From positions 1 through 15,455 of the forward strand of contig DATIYW010000051.1 in assembly GCA_035517415.1 (NCBI GenBank): DNA of 15,455 nucleotides. The letters run 5' to 3'. The translations under genes were made by a program, and so were the position numbers. This document shows, piece by piece, positions 7,397 to 15,357 of the stretch (the stretch's first letter is position 1; each line of letters begins with the position of its first letter). The notes beneath the pieces are model-generated. The model was not told where the DNA came from and searched no databases. It worked only from the letters and a program-made list of their open reading frames with translations. Source of the stretch: DATIYW01 sp035517415. GTDB lineage: Bacteria > Acidobacteriota > Thermoanaerobaculia > Thermoanaerobaculales > Thermoanaerobaculaceae.

Positions 7397-7438
7397 TCGC
7401 GGCCGTGCGCGCCGTTTCCGGCGCGAAGGTGACATCGG

Positions 7439-8371
7439 GTGGACCTCCAGTCGCTGATCCTCTCCCTCTCCCGGTTCTGGGGCGATCACGGTTGCATCGT
7501 GCAGCAGCCGTACGACCTGGAAGTCGGCGCCGGCACCATGCACCCGGAGACGTTCCTCCGTGTACTGGGGCCCGAGCCGTACCGCGTCGCGTACGTCCAG
7601 CCCTCGCGCCGGCCGGCTGACGCGCGCTTCGGCGAGAACCCATTCCGCCTCGGCAAGCACTTGCAGATGCAGGTGATCCTCAAGCCGTCGCCGGACGACG
7701 TGCAGGACCTCTACATCCAGTCGCTCGCCGCGCTCGGGATCGACCCGTCGGCGCACGACATCCGCTTCGAGGAGGACAACTGGGAGTCGCCGACGCTCGG
7801 CGCCTGGGGCGTGGGCTGGCAGGTGCTCCTCGACGGCATGGAGATCAGCCAGTTCACCTACTTCCAGCAGGCCGGCGGGATCGACCTCAAGCCGATCTCG
7901 GCCGAGCTCACCTACGGCCTGGAGCGGATCGCGATGTTCCTCCAGCGCAAGGAGTCGGTCTACGACATCGCGTGGGGCGGCGATCTGGCGTACGGCAAGA
8001 TCCGTCACCAGGATGAGGTCGAGCTGTCGCGCTACGCCTTCGAGGTCGCCGACGTGGAGATGCTGCGCCGGCACTTCGCCGACTGGGAGCAGGAGTCCGC
8101 GCGCTGCCTCGACCTCGATCCGCCGCTGGTGGTGCCGGCGCTCGAGGCCGCGCTCAAGATGTCGCACCTGTTCAACCTGATGGACGCCCGCGGCGCGGTC
8201 GCGGTCACCGAGCGCGTGGCGCTGATCGGCCGGGTGCGCCGCCTCGCGATCCGCTGCGCCAAGGCCTACATCGAGCAGCGCGAGCGGCTCGGCTTCCCGC
8301 TCGGCGGCGCGCGCAAGAACGGCAACGGCGGCGGTCGTCCGCCGGCCGGCGCGAAGGGCGCGGCGAGATGA
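7439..8371 (+). CDS. glyQ: Glycyl-tRNA synthetase alpha subunit
   Basis: The catalytic chain of the bacterial alpha2beta2 glycyl-tRNA synthetase, which activates glycine with ATP and charges tRNA-Gly. Key segments are FWGDHGCIVQQPYDLEVGAGTMHP (13-36), the motif-2-like YVQPSRRPADARFGENPFR (52-70), EEDNWESPTLGAWGVGWQVL (111-130), EISQFTYFQQAGG (135-147) and motif 3 TYGLER (158-163). It is 310 residues long. The start is GTG 7439, supported by AAGGTG at 7426-7431 with seven bases of spacing. The last 20 or so residues are a Gly/Lys/Arg-rich tail beyond the usual end. The stop overlaps the glyS start by four bases (ATGA), so equal synthesis of the two subunits is expected. Confidence 0.97.
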   Translation: MDLQSLILSLSRFWGDHGCIVQQPYDLEVGAGTMHPETFLRVLGPEPYRVAYVQPSRRPADARFGENPFRLGKHLQMQVILKPSPDDVQDLYIQSLAALGIDPSAHDIRFEEDNWESPTLGAWGVGWQVLLDGMEISQFTYFQQAGGIDLKPISAELTYGLERIAMFLQRKESVYDIAWGGDLAYGKIRHQDEVELSRYAFEVADVEMLRRHFADWEQESARCLDLDPPLVVPALEAALKMSHLFNLMDARGAVAVTERVALIGRVRRLAIRCAKAYIEQRERLGFPLGGARKNGNGGGRPPAGAKGAAR

Positions 8372-10461
8372 GCGGCGCGGAGTTCCTGCTCGAGCTGCGC
8401 TGCGAGGAGATCCCGGCCAACGCGTTGCCGGGGATCCGCGAGCAGCTGAGCCAGCTGTTCGCCTCCGAGCTTGCCGACAACGGCTTCGGCGCCCCCGCCG
8501 TCACCAGCCTCTCGACGGCCCGCCGGGTGGTGGTCCACGTGGCGGGGCTGCCCGAGACGCAGGCCGACCGCGAGGAGGAGGTGTTCGGGCCGCCGGTCCG
8601 CGCCGCCTACACCTCGGACGGCTCGCCGACCCCGGCGGCGATCGGCTTCGCCAAGGGCCAGGGCGTGTCGGTCGACGCGCTGCGCGTCGCCAAGGGGCCG
8701 AAGGGCGAGGTGGTGGCCGCGACCCGGCAGCTCAAGGGTCGGCCGACGCCCGAGGTGCTCGGCGAGATCGCCGCGCGCGCCGTCCAGGCGCTGCGCTTCC
8801 CGAAGGCGATGCGCTGGGGACAGGGCGGTCACTCCTTCGTCCGGCCGCTGCACGGCATCGTCGCGCTGTTCGGCGCCGACAGGCTGGACCAGGTGGTGCC
8901 GCTGTCGCTGTTCGGCGTCGATTCCGGTTCCGCCACGGTCGGCCACCGGGTGGCGTCGCCGGGCGAGCTGGAGATCAACGGCACGAAGGGCCTGTCCGGG
9001 TACGTCGGTCTGCTCGCGGACGCCGGCGTCGTGATCGACCCGGCGGAGCGCCGGCGCCGCCTCGAGGCGGGTGCGGCCGCGCTCGCCGCCGAGGTCGGCT
9101 GCACGGTACGTCCGGACCCCGGCCTGGTCGCCGAGCTCGCCGAGCTAGTCGAATGCCCCGGCATCGTGCGCGGCGACATCGCCGAGCGCTTCCTCGCGCT
9201 GCCGCAGGAGGTGCTGGTGACGACGCTGCGCCATCACCAGAAGTGCCTGGTGCTCGAGCGCGACGCCGCGGTGGCGCCGTTCTTCCTCGCCGTCTGCGAC
9301 CGCCCCGACGACCCGCAAGGGCTGATCCGGCGCGGCAACGAGTGGGTCGCCGGCGCGCGCCTCGCCGACGCCGAGTTCTTCTTCGACCACGACCGCAAGG
9401 CGCCGCTGGCCGCGCGTCGCGAGGCGCTCGAGCGCGTCGTGTTCCATCAGAAGCTCGGCTCGTTCGCGGTCAAGGCGGAAAAGGTCGCGGCGCTCGCGGT
9501 GGAGCTGGCCGCGACCCGCGGCGTCAAGGCGGACGCTGCCGCGCTGGCGAGCGCGTGTGCGCTGGCGAAGGCCGACCTCGTGACCGCGATGGTCGGCGAG
9601 TTCCCCGAGCTGCAGGGGATCGTCGGCGGGATCTACGCGCGGCTCGACGGCGAGCCCGAGGCGGTGTGGCAGGCGGTCTACGACCAGTACACGCCGGCCG
9701 GCCTCGAGGGCGCGCTGCCGCGCGGCGCCGTCGGCGCGGTCCTCGGCGTCGCGGACCGGCTCGACACGCTCGCGGCGCTGTTCGGCGCCGGCGAGGTGCC
9801 GTCGGGGAGCAAGGACCCGTTCGCGCTGCGGCGGGCGGCGCTGGCGGTGGTGCGCATCTGCGCCGAGGCGCCGCTGCCGGCCGACCTGGGCGCGGCGGCG
9901 CGCGCCGCCGCGGTGGTGCGACAGGGCGCCGGCGACGCGGCAGAGGCGACCGGCGCGGCGGTCGCCGAGTTCCTCCAGGAGCGCGTGCGGCACTACCTCA
10001 CCGCGGTCGCCGGCATCTCGCCAGAGGTCGCCGAGGCGGTGATCGCCGCACGCTGGGGCGTGATCGCGGACGACGTCGCCCGCGCCCGCGCGCTCGAGGC
10101 GGTGCGCGGCGAGGAGGCGTTCGCCCCGCTTGCCGAGGCGTTCAAGCGGGTGCGCAACATGGTCGCGAAGGGCGGCGCCGGGCGCGCCGACGCCAAGCTG
10201 CTCACCGAGCGCGCGGAGCGCGACCTGCTCGGCGCGGTCGAGAAGGTCGAGAAGGACGTGACCAAGGCGGCGAATCGCGGCGAGCACCTCGCCGGCCTGC
10301 GCGCCCTGGCCACGCTGGCCGCGCCGCTCAACGCGTTCTTCACCGACGTGATGGTGCTGTGCGACGACGAGAAGCTGCGGGCGGCGCGCCTCGCGCTGCT
10401 CGCTCGCGTGGAGAGGCTCTTCCTCCGACTCGCGGACGTCTCCCGCCTGTCGGCACGTTGA
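8368..10461 (+). CDS. glyS: Glycyl-tRNA synthetase beta subunit
   Basis: A 697-residue beta chain, normal for the family. It starts MSGAEFLLELRCEEIPANAL, the standard N terminus. Further marks are FGPPVRAAYTSDGSPTPAAIGFAKGQG, RFPKAMRWGQGGHSFVRPLH, the stretch VECPGIVRGDIAERFLALPQ and its continuation VLVTTLRHHQKCL, the HD-like region around RLADAEFFFDHD, and a C-terminal DALR-type anticodon-binding domain (LQERVRHYL, then FKRVRNMVAKGG). The subunit recognises tRNA-Gly and supports aminoacylation by GlyQ. Its ATG lies inside the end of glyQ (ATGA overlap). ppdK follows after 74 bases on the same strand, an order also seen in other bacteria. Confidence 0.97.
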   Translation: MSGAEFLLELRCEEIPANALPGIREQLSQLFASELADNGFGAPAVTSLSTARRVVVHVAGLPETQADREEEVFGPPVRAAYTSDGSPTPAAIGFAKGQGVSVDALRVAKGPKGEVVAATRQLKGRPTPEVLGEIAARAVQALRFPKAMRWGQGGHSFVRPLHGIVALFGADRLDQVVPLSLFGVDSGSATVGHRVASPGELEINGTKGLSGYVGLLADAGVVIDPAERRRRLEAGAAALAAEVGCTVRPDPGLVAELAELVECPGIVRGDIAERFLALPQEVLVTTLRHHQKCLVLERDAAVAPFFLAVCDRPDDPQGLIRRGNEWVAGARLADAEFFFDHDRKAPLAARREALERVVFHQKLGSFAVKAEKVAALAVELAATRGVKADAAALASACALAKADLVTAMVGEFPELQGIVGGIYARLDGEPEAVWQAVYDQYTPAGLEGALPRGAVGAVLGVADRLDTLAALFGAGEVPSGSKDPFALRRAALAVVRICAEAPLPADLGAAARAAAVVRQGAGDAAEATGAAVAEFLQERVRHYLTAVAGISPEVAEAVIAARWGVIADDVARARALEAVRGEEAFAPLAEAFKRVRNMVAKGGAGRADAKLLTERAERDLLGAVEKVEKDVTKAANRGEHLAGLRALATLAAPLNAFFTDVMVLCDDEKLRAARLALLARVERLFLRLADVSRLSAR

Positions 10462-10473
10462 CCGGGAACAAGC

Positions 10474-10517
10474 GGGCGGGCGGCGCGGTCGCCTTCGGGC
10501 ACGGCGCGGGCCCGCCC
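10474..10517 (+). other. Stable GC hairpin with UUCG tetraloop between glyS and ppdK
   Basis: GGGCGGG (10474-10480) can pair with CCCGCCC (10511-10517). Inside lies GCC-TTCG-GGC (10491-10500), a C(UUCG)G tetraloop hairpin. No T run follows, so this is not a classical intrinsic terminator. It ends just before the ppdK ribosome binding site (GGGAGG about 10524-10529) and could stabilise, process or attenuate the transcript. Confidence 0.4.
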
Positions 10518-10535
10518 AGGATCGGGAGGAACACC

Positions 10536-13487
10536 ATGGCGAACCCCAAGATGGTCTACTCGTTCGGCGGCGGCAAGGCGGACGGCCGCGCGGAGATGAA
10601 GAACCTGCTCGGCGGCAAGGGCGCGAACCTCGCCGAAATGGCGAACATCGGCATCCCGGTTCCCGCCGGGTTCACCATCACCACCGAGGTCTGCACGCAC
10701 TACTACCAGCACAAGCGCAGCTACCCGGCGACGCTCGAGGGCGAGGTCGACCGGGCGCTTGCCAGGGTCGAGAAGGTGATGGGAGCGAAGTTCGGCGACG
10801 CCGGCAACCCGCTCCTCGTGTCGGTCCGCTCCGGCGCGCGCCGCTCGATGCCCGGCATGATGGAGACCGTGCTCAACGTCGGCCTGTGCTCGAAGACGAT
10901 TCCGGGGCTGGTCGCCAAGACCGGCAACCCGCGCTTCGTCTACGACGCCTACCGGCGGCTGATCATGATGTACTCCGACGTGGTGATGGAGAAGGCGGCC
11001 GGGGTCGAGCCCGCCGAGGGCAAGGGGATCCGCCAGCAGCTCGACCGCATGCTCGGCGAGATGAAGAAATCCCGCGGCCGCGCCACCGACGCGGAGTTGA
11101 CGGAAGCGGACCTCGTCGAGCTGGTGGAGAGCTTCAAGCTGCGCGTGCGCCAGGTGCTCGGCAAGGAGTTCCCGGACGACGCCAGGGCGCAGCTGTGGGG
11201 CGGGATCGGCGCGGTGTTCGCGTCGTGGAACGGCAAGCGCGCGATCTCCTACCGGCGCATCGAGGGGATCCCGGACGAGTGGGGCACGGCGGTGACGGTG
11301 CAGGCGATGGTGTTCGGCAACATGGGCGACAGCTCCGCGACCGGCGTCGCGTTCACCCGCAACCCCGCCACCGGCGAGAACAGGTTCTACGGCGAGTGGC
11401 TGGTCAACGCCCAGGGCGAGGACGTGGTGGCGGGGATCCGCACGCCCAACCCGCTCAACGAGGCGACCAAGAACGAGCAGAACCAGCACCTCCCCTCGCT
11501 CGAAACCGCGATGCCGCCGGTCTACCGCCAGCTCGACGGGATCCGCCGCGGCCTCGAGAAGCACTACCGCGACATGCAGGACATCGAGTTCACCATTCAG
11601 GAGGGGCGCCTCTGGATGCTGCAGTGCCGCGTCGGCAAGCGCACCGGCACCGCCGCGCTCAACATGGCGATGGACATGCTCGCGGAGCGCCTGATCAAGA
11701 AGGAGGACGCGGTCATGCGCCTCGCCCCGGCGCAGCTCGACGAGCTCCTCCACCCGATCGTCGACCCCGGCGCGGAGAAGGGCGCCGACCTGATCGCCAA
11801 GGGGCTGCCGGCCGGGCCGGGCGGCGCCGTCGGCCAGATCGTGTTCACCGCCGCGGACGCGGTGGCGTGGACCAAGGCGGGCAAGAAGGTGCTGCTGGTG
11901 CGCGAGGAGACCAACCCCGAGGACGTCGAGGGGATGCGCGCCTCGGTCGGCATCCTCACCGCCCGCGGCGGCATGACCAGCCACGCCGCGCTGGTCGCGC
12001 GCGGCTGGGGCAAGTGCTGCATCGTCGGCGCCGGCGCGCTCGAGGTCGACGTCCACCGCAAGGCGCTGACGGTGGGGAAGCGCTCGTTCGCCGAGGGCGA
12101 CGTCCTCACCCTCAACGGCACCCGCGGCCACGTCTACGCCGGGGCGCTGGCGATGATGGACGCGACCGAGAACCCGCGCTTCGTCAAGTTCATGGCACTC
12201 GCCGACCGGATCCGCGCGATGAAGGTGCGCACCAACGCCGACACGCCGGAGGACGCGGCCAAGGCGCGCGAGTTCGGCGCCGAGGGGATCGGCCTGTTCC
12301 GCACCGAGCACATGTTCTACGGCAAGGGCTCGGAGCAGCCGCTGTTCCTGCTGCGCAAGATGATCGTCTCCTCGACCGAGGCCGAGCGCCGGGCCGCGCT
12401 CGCCGAGCTCTACCCGTTCGTCAAGAAGGACATCAAGGCGACGCTCGCGGTCATGGACGGGCTGCCGGTGACGATCCGGCTGCTCGACCCGCCGCTGCAC
12501 GAGTTCGTCCCGCACCGCGAGGACGAGCGCGCCAAGCTCGCCGCCGCGCTCGGCATCACCGCCGAGCAGCTCGCCAAGCGCGCCGAGGACCTGCACGAGT
12601 CCAACCCGATGATGGGCCACCGCGGCGTTCGCCTGGGCGTGACCTACCCCGAGGTGTCGGAGATGCAGATCCGCGCCATCCTCGAGTCGACCGTCGAGCT
12701 CCTGCGCGAGGGCAAGAAGGTGTTCCCGGAGATCATGGTGCCGGTGGTCGGCCTGGTGTCCGAGCTCGACGACCAGAAGGCGCTCGCCAAGAAGGTGCAC
12801 GGCGAGGTGTGCGCGAAGTACGGCGTCAAGCGCATCGACCACATGTACGGCACGATGATCGAGATCCCGCGCGCGGCGCTGACCGCGGACAAGATCGCGG
12901 CCACCGCGGAGTTCTTCTCGTTCGGCACCAACGACCTCACGCAGATGACGTTCGGTTTCTCGCGCGACGACATCGGCGCGTTCGTGCCGGAGTACATCGA
13001 GAAGAAGCTGCTCCCGGTGGACCCGTTCCAGATCCTCGACCGCGAGGGCGTCGGCCAGCTCGTCGAGATGGGGGTGCAGCGCGGCCGCGCCACCCGGCCC
13101 AACCTCAAGGTCGGGATCTGCGGCGAGCACGGCGGTGACCCCAGCTCGGTCGAGTTCTGCCACATGGTCGGGATGGACTACGTCTCCTGCTCGCCGTTCC
13201 GCGTGCCGATCGCGCGCCTGGCCGCGGCGCAGGCGCAGCTCACGCATCCGAGAGGTGCGCAGGCGGGGTCAGGGCCCGGGGGCCAGGGATCCGCGAAGAC
13301 CAAGGCAAAGACCAAGGCGGCGCCCAAGGCGACGAAGCGAGTAGGGGAGAGGCTTGCCCCCTCCCGCTCCGCGGCAGCGAACGCGAAGCCCGTTTCGCGC
13401 ACGAGGGCGAAGGCCGCGGCGAAGCGGCCGGCCAGGCGTACGGCATCGACCCGCGCCCGCGCCGCCGCGAGGAGCGCGAAGCGGTAG
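10536..13487 (+). CDS. ppdK: Pyruvate, phosphate dikinase with an 81-residue basic C-terminal tail
   Basis: PPDK interconverts pyruvate + ATP + phosphate and PEP + AMP + diphosphate. The ATG 10536 has GGGAGG just upstream. Domains in order: ATP-grasp N-terminal region (NLLGGKGANLAEMANIGIPV; SVRSGARRSMPGMMETVLNV), swivelling phosphohistidine domain with catalytic H483 in GGMTSHAALVARG (T481 is the position phosphorylated by the PDRP regulator in other PPDKs), and the PEP/pyruvate barrel (GLFRTEHMF, MMGHRGVRLGVTYPE, FSFGTNDLTQMTFGFSRDD, and GMDYVSCSPFRVPIARL with C885). The family normally ends near AAAQAQL, here residue 902. Residues 903-983 form an added tail with 10 Lys, 13 Arg, 23 Ala and only one acidic residue (net about +22), with KTKAKTKAAPK and RTRAKAAAKRPARR, like histone H1. 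No frameshift is needed. Confidence 0.95.
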   Translation: MANPKMVYSFGGGKADGRAEMKNLLGGKGANLAEMANIGIPVPAGFTITTEVCTHYYQHKRSYPATLEGEVDRALARVEKVMGAKFGDAGNPLLVSVRSGARRSMPGMMETVLNVGLCSKTIPGLVAKTGNPRFVYDAYRRLIMMYSDVVMEKAAGVEPAEGKGIRQQLDRMLGEMKKSRGRATDAELTEADLVELVESFKLRVRQVLGKEFPDDARAQLWGGIGAVFASWNGKRAISYRRIEGIPDEWGTAVTVQAMVFGNMGDSSATGVAFTRNPATGENRFYGEWLVNAQGEDVVAGIRTPNPLNEATKNEQNQHLPSLETAMPPVYRQLDGIRRGLEKHYRDMQDIEFTIQEGRLWMLQCRVGKRTGTAALNMAMDMLAERLIKKEDAVMRLAPAQLDELLHPIVDPGAEKGADLIAKGLPAGPGGAVGQIVFTAADAVAWTKAGKKVLLVREETNPEDVEGMRASVGILTARGGMTSHAALVARGWGKCCIVGAGALEVDVHRKALTVGKRSFAEGDVLTLNGTRGHVYAGALAMMDATENPRFVKFMALADRIRAMKVRTNADTPEDAAKAREFGAEGIGLFRTEHMFYGKGSEQPLFLLRKMIVSSTEAERRAALAELYPFVKKDIKATLAVMDGLPVTIRLLDPPLHEFVPHREDERAKLAAALGITAEQLAKRAEDLHESNPMMGHRGVRLGVTYPEVSEMQIRAILESTVELLREGKKVFPEIMVPVVGLVSELDDQKALAKKVHGEVCAKYGVKRIDHMYGTMIEIPRAALTADKIAATAEFFSFGTNDLTQMTFGFSRDDIGAFVPEYIEKKLLPVDPFQILDREGVGQLVEMGVQRGRATRPNLKVGICGEHGGDPSSVEFCHMVGMDYVSCSPFRVPIARLAAAQAQLTHPRGAQAGSGPGGQGSAKTKAKTKAAPKATKRVGERLAPSRSAAANAKPVSRTRAKAAAKRPARRTASTRARAAARSAKR

Positions 13488-13538
13488 CGCTTGCGCCTGA
13501 GGCCCTAAACGCTCCGAGACGCGGCCAAGTCGACCGGA

Positions 13539-13557
13539 GCCGCCGCGCCGCGGCGGC
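13539..13557 (+). terminator. Perfect GC hairpin after ppdK, possible terminator
   Basis: GCCGCCGC (13539-13546) and GCGGCGGC (13550-13557) form an uninterrupted 8-bp stem with a 3-base loop, 52 bases after the ppdK stop. No T tract follows, so termination is uncertain; the position between ppdK and the next promoter is the main argument. Confidence 0.35.
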
Positions 13558-13622
13558 GGGTCGGCGCATCTCGTGGGGCGCCCGATCGCCAACCGTGCGG
13601 CACTCCCGTGCCGGTCCCGTGC

Positions 13623-13651
13623 TTGACAGCGATACCGCCGGGGGCCATCCT
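13623..13651 (+). promoter_or_regulatory. Promoter with consensus -35 upstream of the IPTL-type gene
   Basis: A perfect TTGACA (13623-13628) is followed after 17 bases by CATCCT (13646-13651), a weak -10 (3/6). Initiation near 13658 gives a leader of about 60 bases before GTG 13719. The -35 is the best match to consensus noticed in the window. Confidence 0.45.
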
Positions 13652-13718
13652 CGATTCAGCGGACCATGAGGCGCGCGTTGTCGAGTCTGACTGGGATGCG
13701 GGCCGCGGGGGGTATGCC

Positions 13719-13931
13719 GTGAAGCGCTTTCGAATGTCGTCCCCAGCGTTGCTGCCGTTCGTCGCGGTGACGTGCTCGACGCTGCTGGCCTGGCCAGCGG
13801 CGGCGCAGGTAGGGAACGCCAGCATCACGCGGATACCGACGCTCGACGGCGTCGGGCTGGCGAGCCTCGCCGGGATCCTGACGATGAGCGGGGCGTGGCT
13901 GGTGGCGCGCCGCAACAGCCGCAAGCGCTGA
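13719..13931 (+). CDS. Mini-protein: signal peptide plus IPTL-type C-terminal sorting signal
   Basis: From GTG 13719 (G-rich stretch 13706-13712 six bases upstream) the product has 70 residues. Residues 2-5 are basic (KRFR), 10-25 hydrophobic, and cleavage fits AAA|Q after residue 29. Only nine residues remain before IPTL (39-42), which continues as IPTLDGVGLASLAGILTMSG with a hydrophobic segment to residue 62 and a basic end, RRNSRKR. This is the three-part layout of IPTL-CTERM signals, usually IPTLxxWGL, a membrane segment and Arg, which are processed by exosortase-type enzymes. The usual Trp is Val here. Apart from sorting parts there is almost no protein, so this may be a small structural peptide, a lure for the sortase, or a remnant. 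The frame is open to 13608, but those residues do not look like a signal peptide. ATG 13734 would leave fewer basic residues. Confidence 0.6.
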   Translation: MKRFRMSSPALLPFVAVTCSTLLAWPAAAQVGNASITRIPTLDGVGLASLAGILTMSGAWLVARRNSRKR

Positions 13932-13947
13932 GGCGGGGCCGATCGCA

Positions 13948-15219
13948 CTGAAGTGGATCCCCGCACGCTGGCGGAGCCACAAGCTGGCGTGGGCGGTCTT
14001 CGTCATCGGCGCGCTCCTGCCGCTGGCGGACCTGTGGCGGTGGTGGGCGTTCCACCGACACGACCTCCGCGGCACCTACGAGACCCGCACCGACTGGTCC
14101 GCGCCCTACGGCGGCGGGATCGATTTCTCCGGCTACGTCTACCGCGATCGCAACCGTGACGGCACCCTCGACCTCGGCGACGAGCCGATGGCCGGGATCG
14201 CCGTCGAGATGGTGGCGTCCGGTGGCAAGACCACCGTCGAGAGGTCGAACCTCAGCGGCTTCGCGAACTTCCCGATGTCACGCGCGAAGCGAAGCGCGGT
14301 CATCAGGGACCCGGGAACCTACCGCTTCCGCGTGCTGCCGCCGCCGGGCTGGGCGGTCACCTCGGGGAACGGGACGCAGAACGTGACCTTCCAATCGTTG
14401 CCGGGCGCGCCGGCCGACCTCATCGCGGCCAACCCCACGAGCCCGGTGGGGCTCGCGCCCGAGCTTGCGATCGCGGGCCGGGTGCGTCTAGCCGCGACGG
14501 GCGGGGCCACGGTCCCCGCGGTCGCGGCGAGGGCGTGGGTGATCGGCCCGACCGATGCGAGGATCGAAGTGCCGCTCGCCGCGGACGGGTCGTTCCGGAT
14601 CGCCGCCTCGCCCGGCACGTGGACCCTGGCTGCGGCGGCGCCCGGCGGGACTCCGCGCGTAGAGCGACGCGTAACGGTCCGCGACGCCCCGATGCGGGTC
14701 GCGGCGCTCGTCCTCGGTTCGGGCGCCGGCGCGCCTGCCCTCGGGCCGGAGCGCGCCGCCGCCACCGTCGACTTCGAGTCGGTGACCGGCACGCCCGTCG
14801 CCAAGATCCCCAACGGATTCGCCGGGCTCGAGTGGAACTACCTCAACGCGATCGAGGCGGTGTGGGCGAATGGTGACGGGTACGTCAACACCGTGACGTC
14901 CGGCCACTACGTCGGCTACAGCAGCTCCGGCCATCCGGTCACGATCTCCCGCCCCGGCGGGTTCGACTTCCTCGGGGCGTACTTCGGTGCGGCGCTGCCC
15001 GCAGCGGAGGGCGAGACGCTGCGCATCACCGCCTTCCGCGACGGCGCGAAGGTCGCCGAGGAGGAGTTCCCGCTCTCGTGTCACGGCCCGGTGTGGTTCG
15101 ACGCGAGCTACCTGGGGATCGACCGGCTGGTGCTCGCGACCCTCCACTACTGGCAGTTCGCCGTCGACGACCTGGCGCTCGCCGTCCCCTCCGCTCCTGC
15201 GGCCCGGACACGGGAATAA
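13948..15219 (+). CDS. Membrane-anchored surface protein with SdrD_B-like repeat; probable CTG start
   Basis: The frame is open from 13888, but contains no ATG, GTG or TTG before ATG 14188, which would cut off a convincing N terminus. CTG 13948 follows AGGCGGGG (13931-13938) by nine bases and lies 17 bases after the upstream stop, so coupled initiation there is my choice (423 residues). Residues 1-12 are basic, 13-29 a membrane segment (LAWAVFVIGALLPLADL), so the N terminus is probably a signal anchor. FSGYVYRDRNRDGTLDLGDE (60-79) is an SdrD_B/Cna-B repeat start with an EF-hand-like DxNxDG loop, ending near YRFRVLPPPGW. A second Cna-B-like sandwich spans about 175-250. The C-terminal part (TVDFESV, GFAGLEWNYLNA, FDFLGAYFGAAL, FAVDDLAL) resembles beta-sandwich domains found in PEP-CTERM surface proteins. 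No sorting signal is present at its C terminus. The ligand is unknown. Confidence 0.7.
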   Translation: MKWIPARWRSHKLAWAVFVIGALLPLADLWRWWAFHRHDLRGTYETRTDWSAPYGGGIDFSGYVYRDRNRDGTLDLGDEPMAGIAVEMVASGGKTTVERSNLSGFANFPMSRAKRSAVIRDPGTYRFRVLPPPGWAVTSGNGTQNVTFQSLPGAPADLIAANPTSPVGLAPELAIAGRVRLAATGGATVPAVAARAWVIGPTDARIEVPLAADGSFRIAASPGTWTLAAAAPGGTPRVERRVTVRDAPMRVAALVLGSGAGAPALGPERAAATVDFESVTGTPVAKIPNGFAGLEWNYLNAIEAVWANGDGYVNTVTSGHYVGYSSSGHPVTISRPGGFDFLGAYFGAALPAAEGETLRITAFRDGAKVAEEEFPLSCHGPVWFDASYLGIDRLVLATLHYWQFAVDDLALAVPSAPAARTRE

Positions 15220-15357
15220 AGCGCCCCGTCCGAGAGGTTGACCGCGTCCTGAAAGCGGCACGCCCCAGCGTCGTGTTGTTCTAGGTCGGAGGCCGGTCCG
15301 GAGCGAACCAGGCAGCCGGGCCGGAGGTGCTGGCGCAGCCGTGACAGGGAGGCGTCG

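Noticed and set aside
7320..7438. T-box or glycine riboswitch before glyQ
   Set aside because: The leader after the candidate promoter is about 36 bases and shows no T-box sequence or paired glycine aptamers.
9153..10535. In-frame upstream extension of ppdK
   Set aside because: It is an alternate frame of glyS; PPDK homology and the ribosome binding site begin at 10536.
9993..13247. Very long minus-strand ORF opposite glyS/ppdK
   Set aside because: Arg/His/Leu-rich shadow caused by high GC at third codon positions; no recognisable domain.
13608..13718. Upstream extension of the IPTL mini-protein to 107 residues
   Set aside because: The additional residues are polar and acidic (SADHEARVVESDWDAG), no ribosome binding site is seen, and it would start before the -35 box.
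13924..13955. Programmed +1 frameshift joining the IPTL mini-protein to the surface protein
   Set aside because: The site (CGC TGA) is not a known slippery sequence, and a fusion would put the sorting signal between two membrane-targeting parts; separate initiation is simpler.
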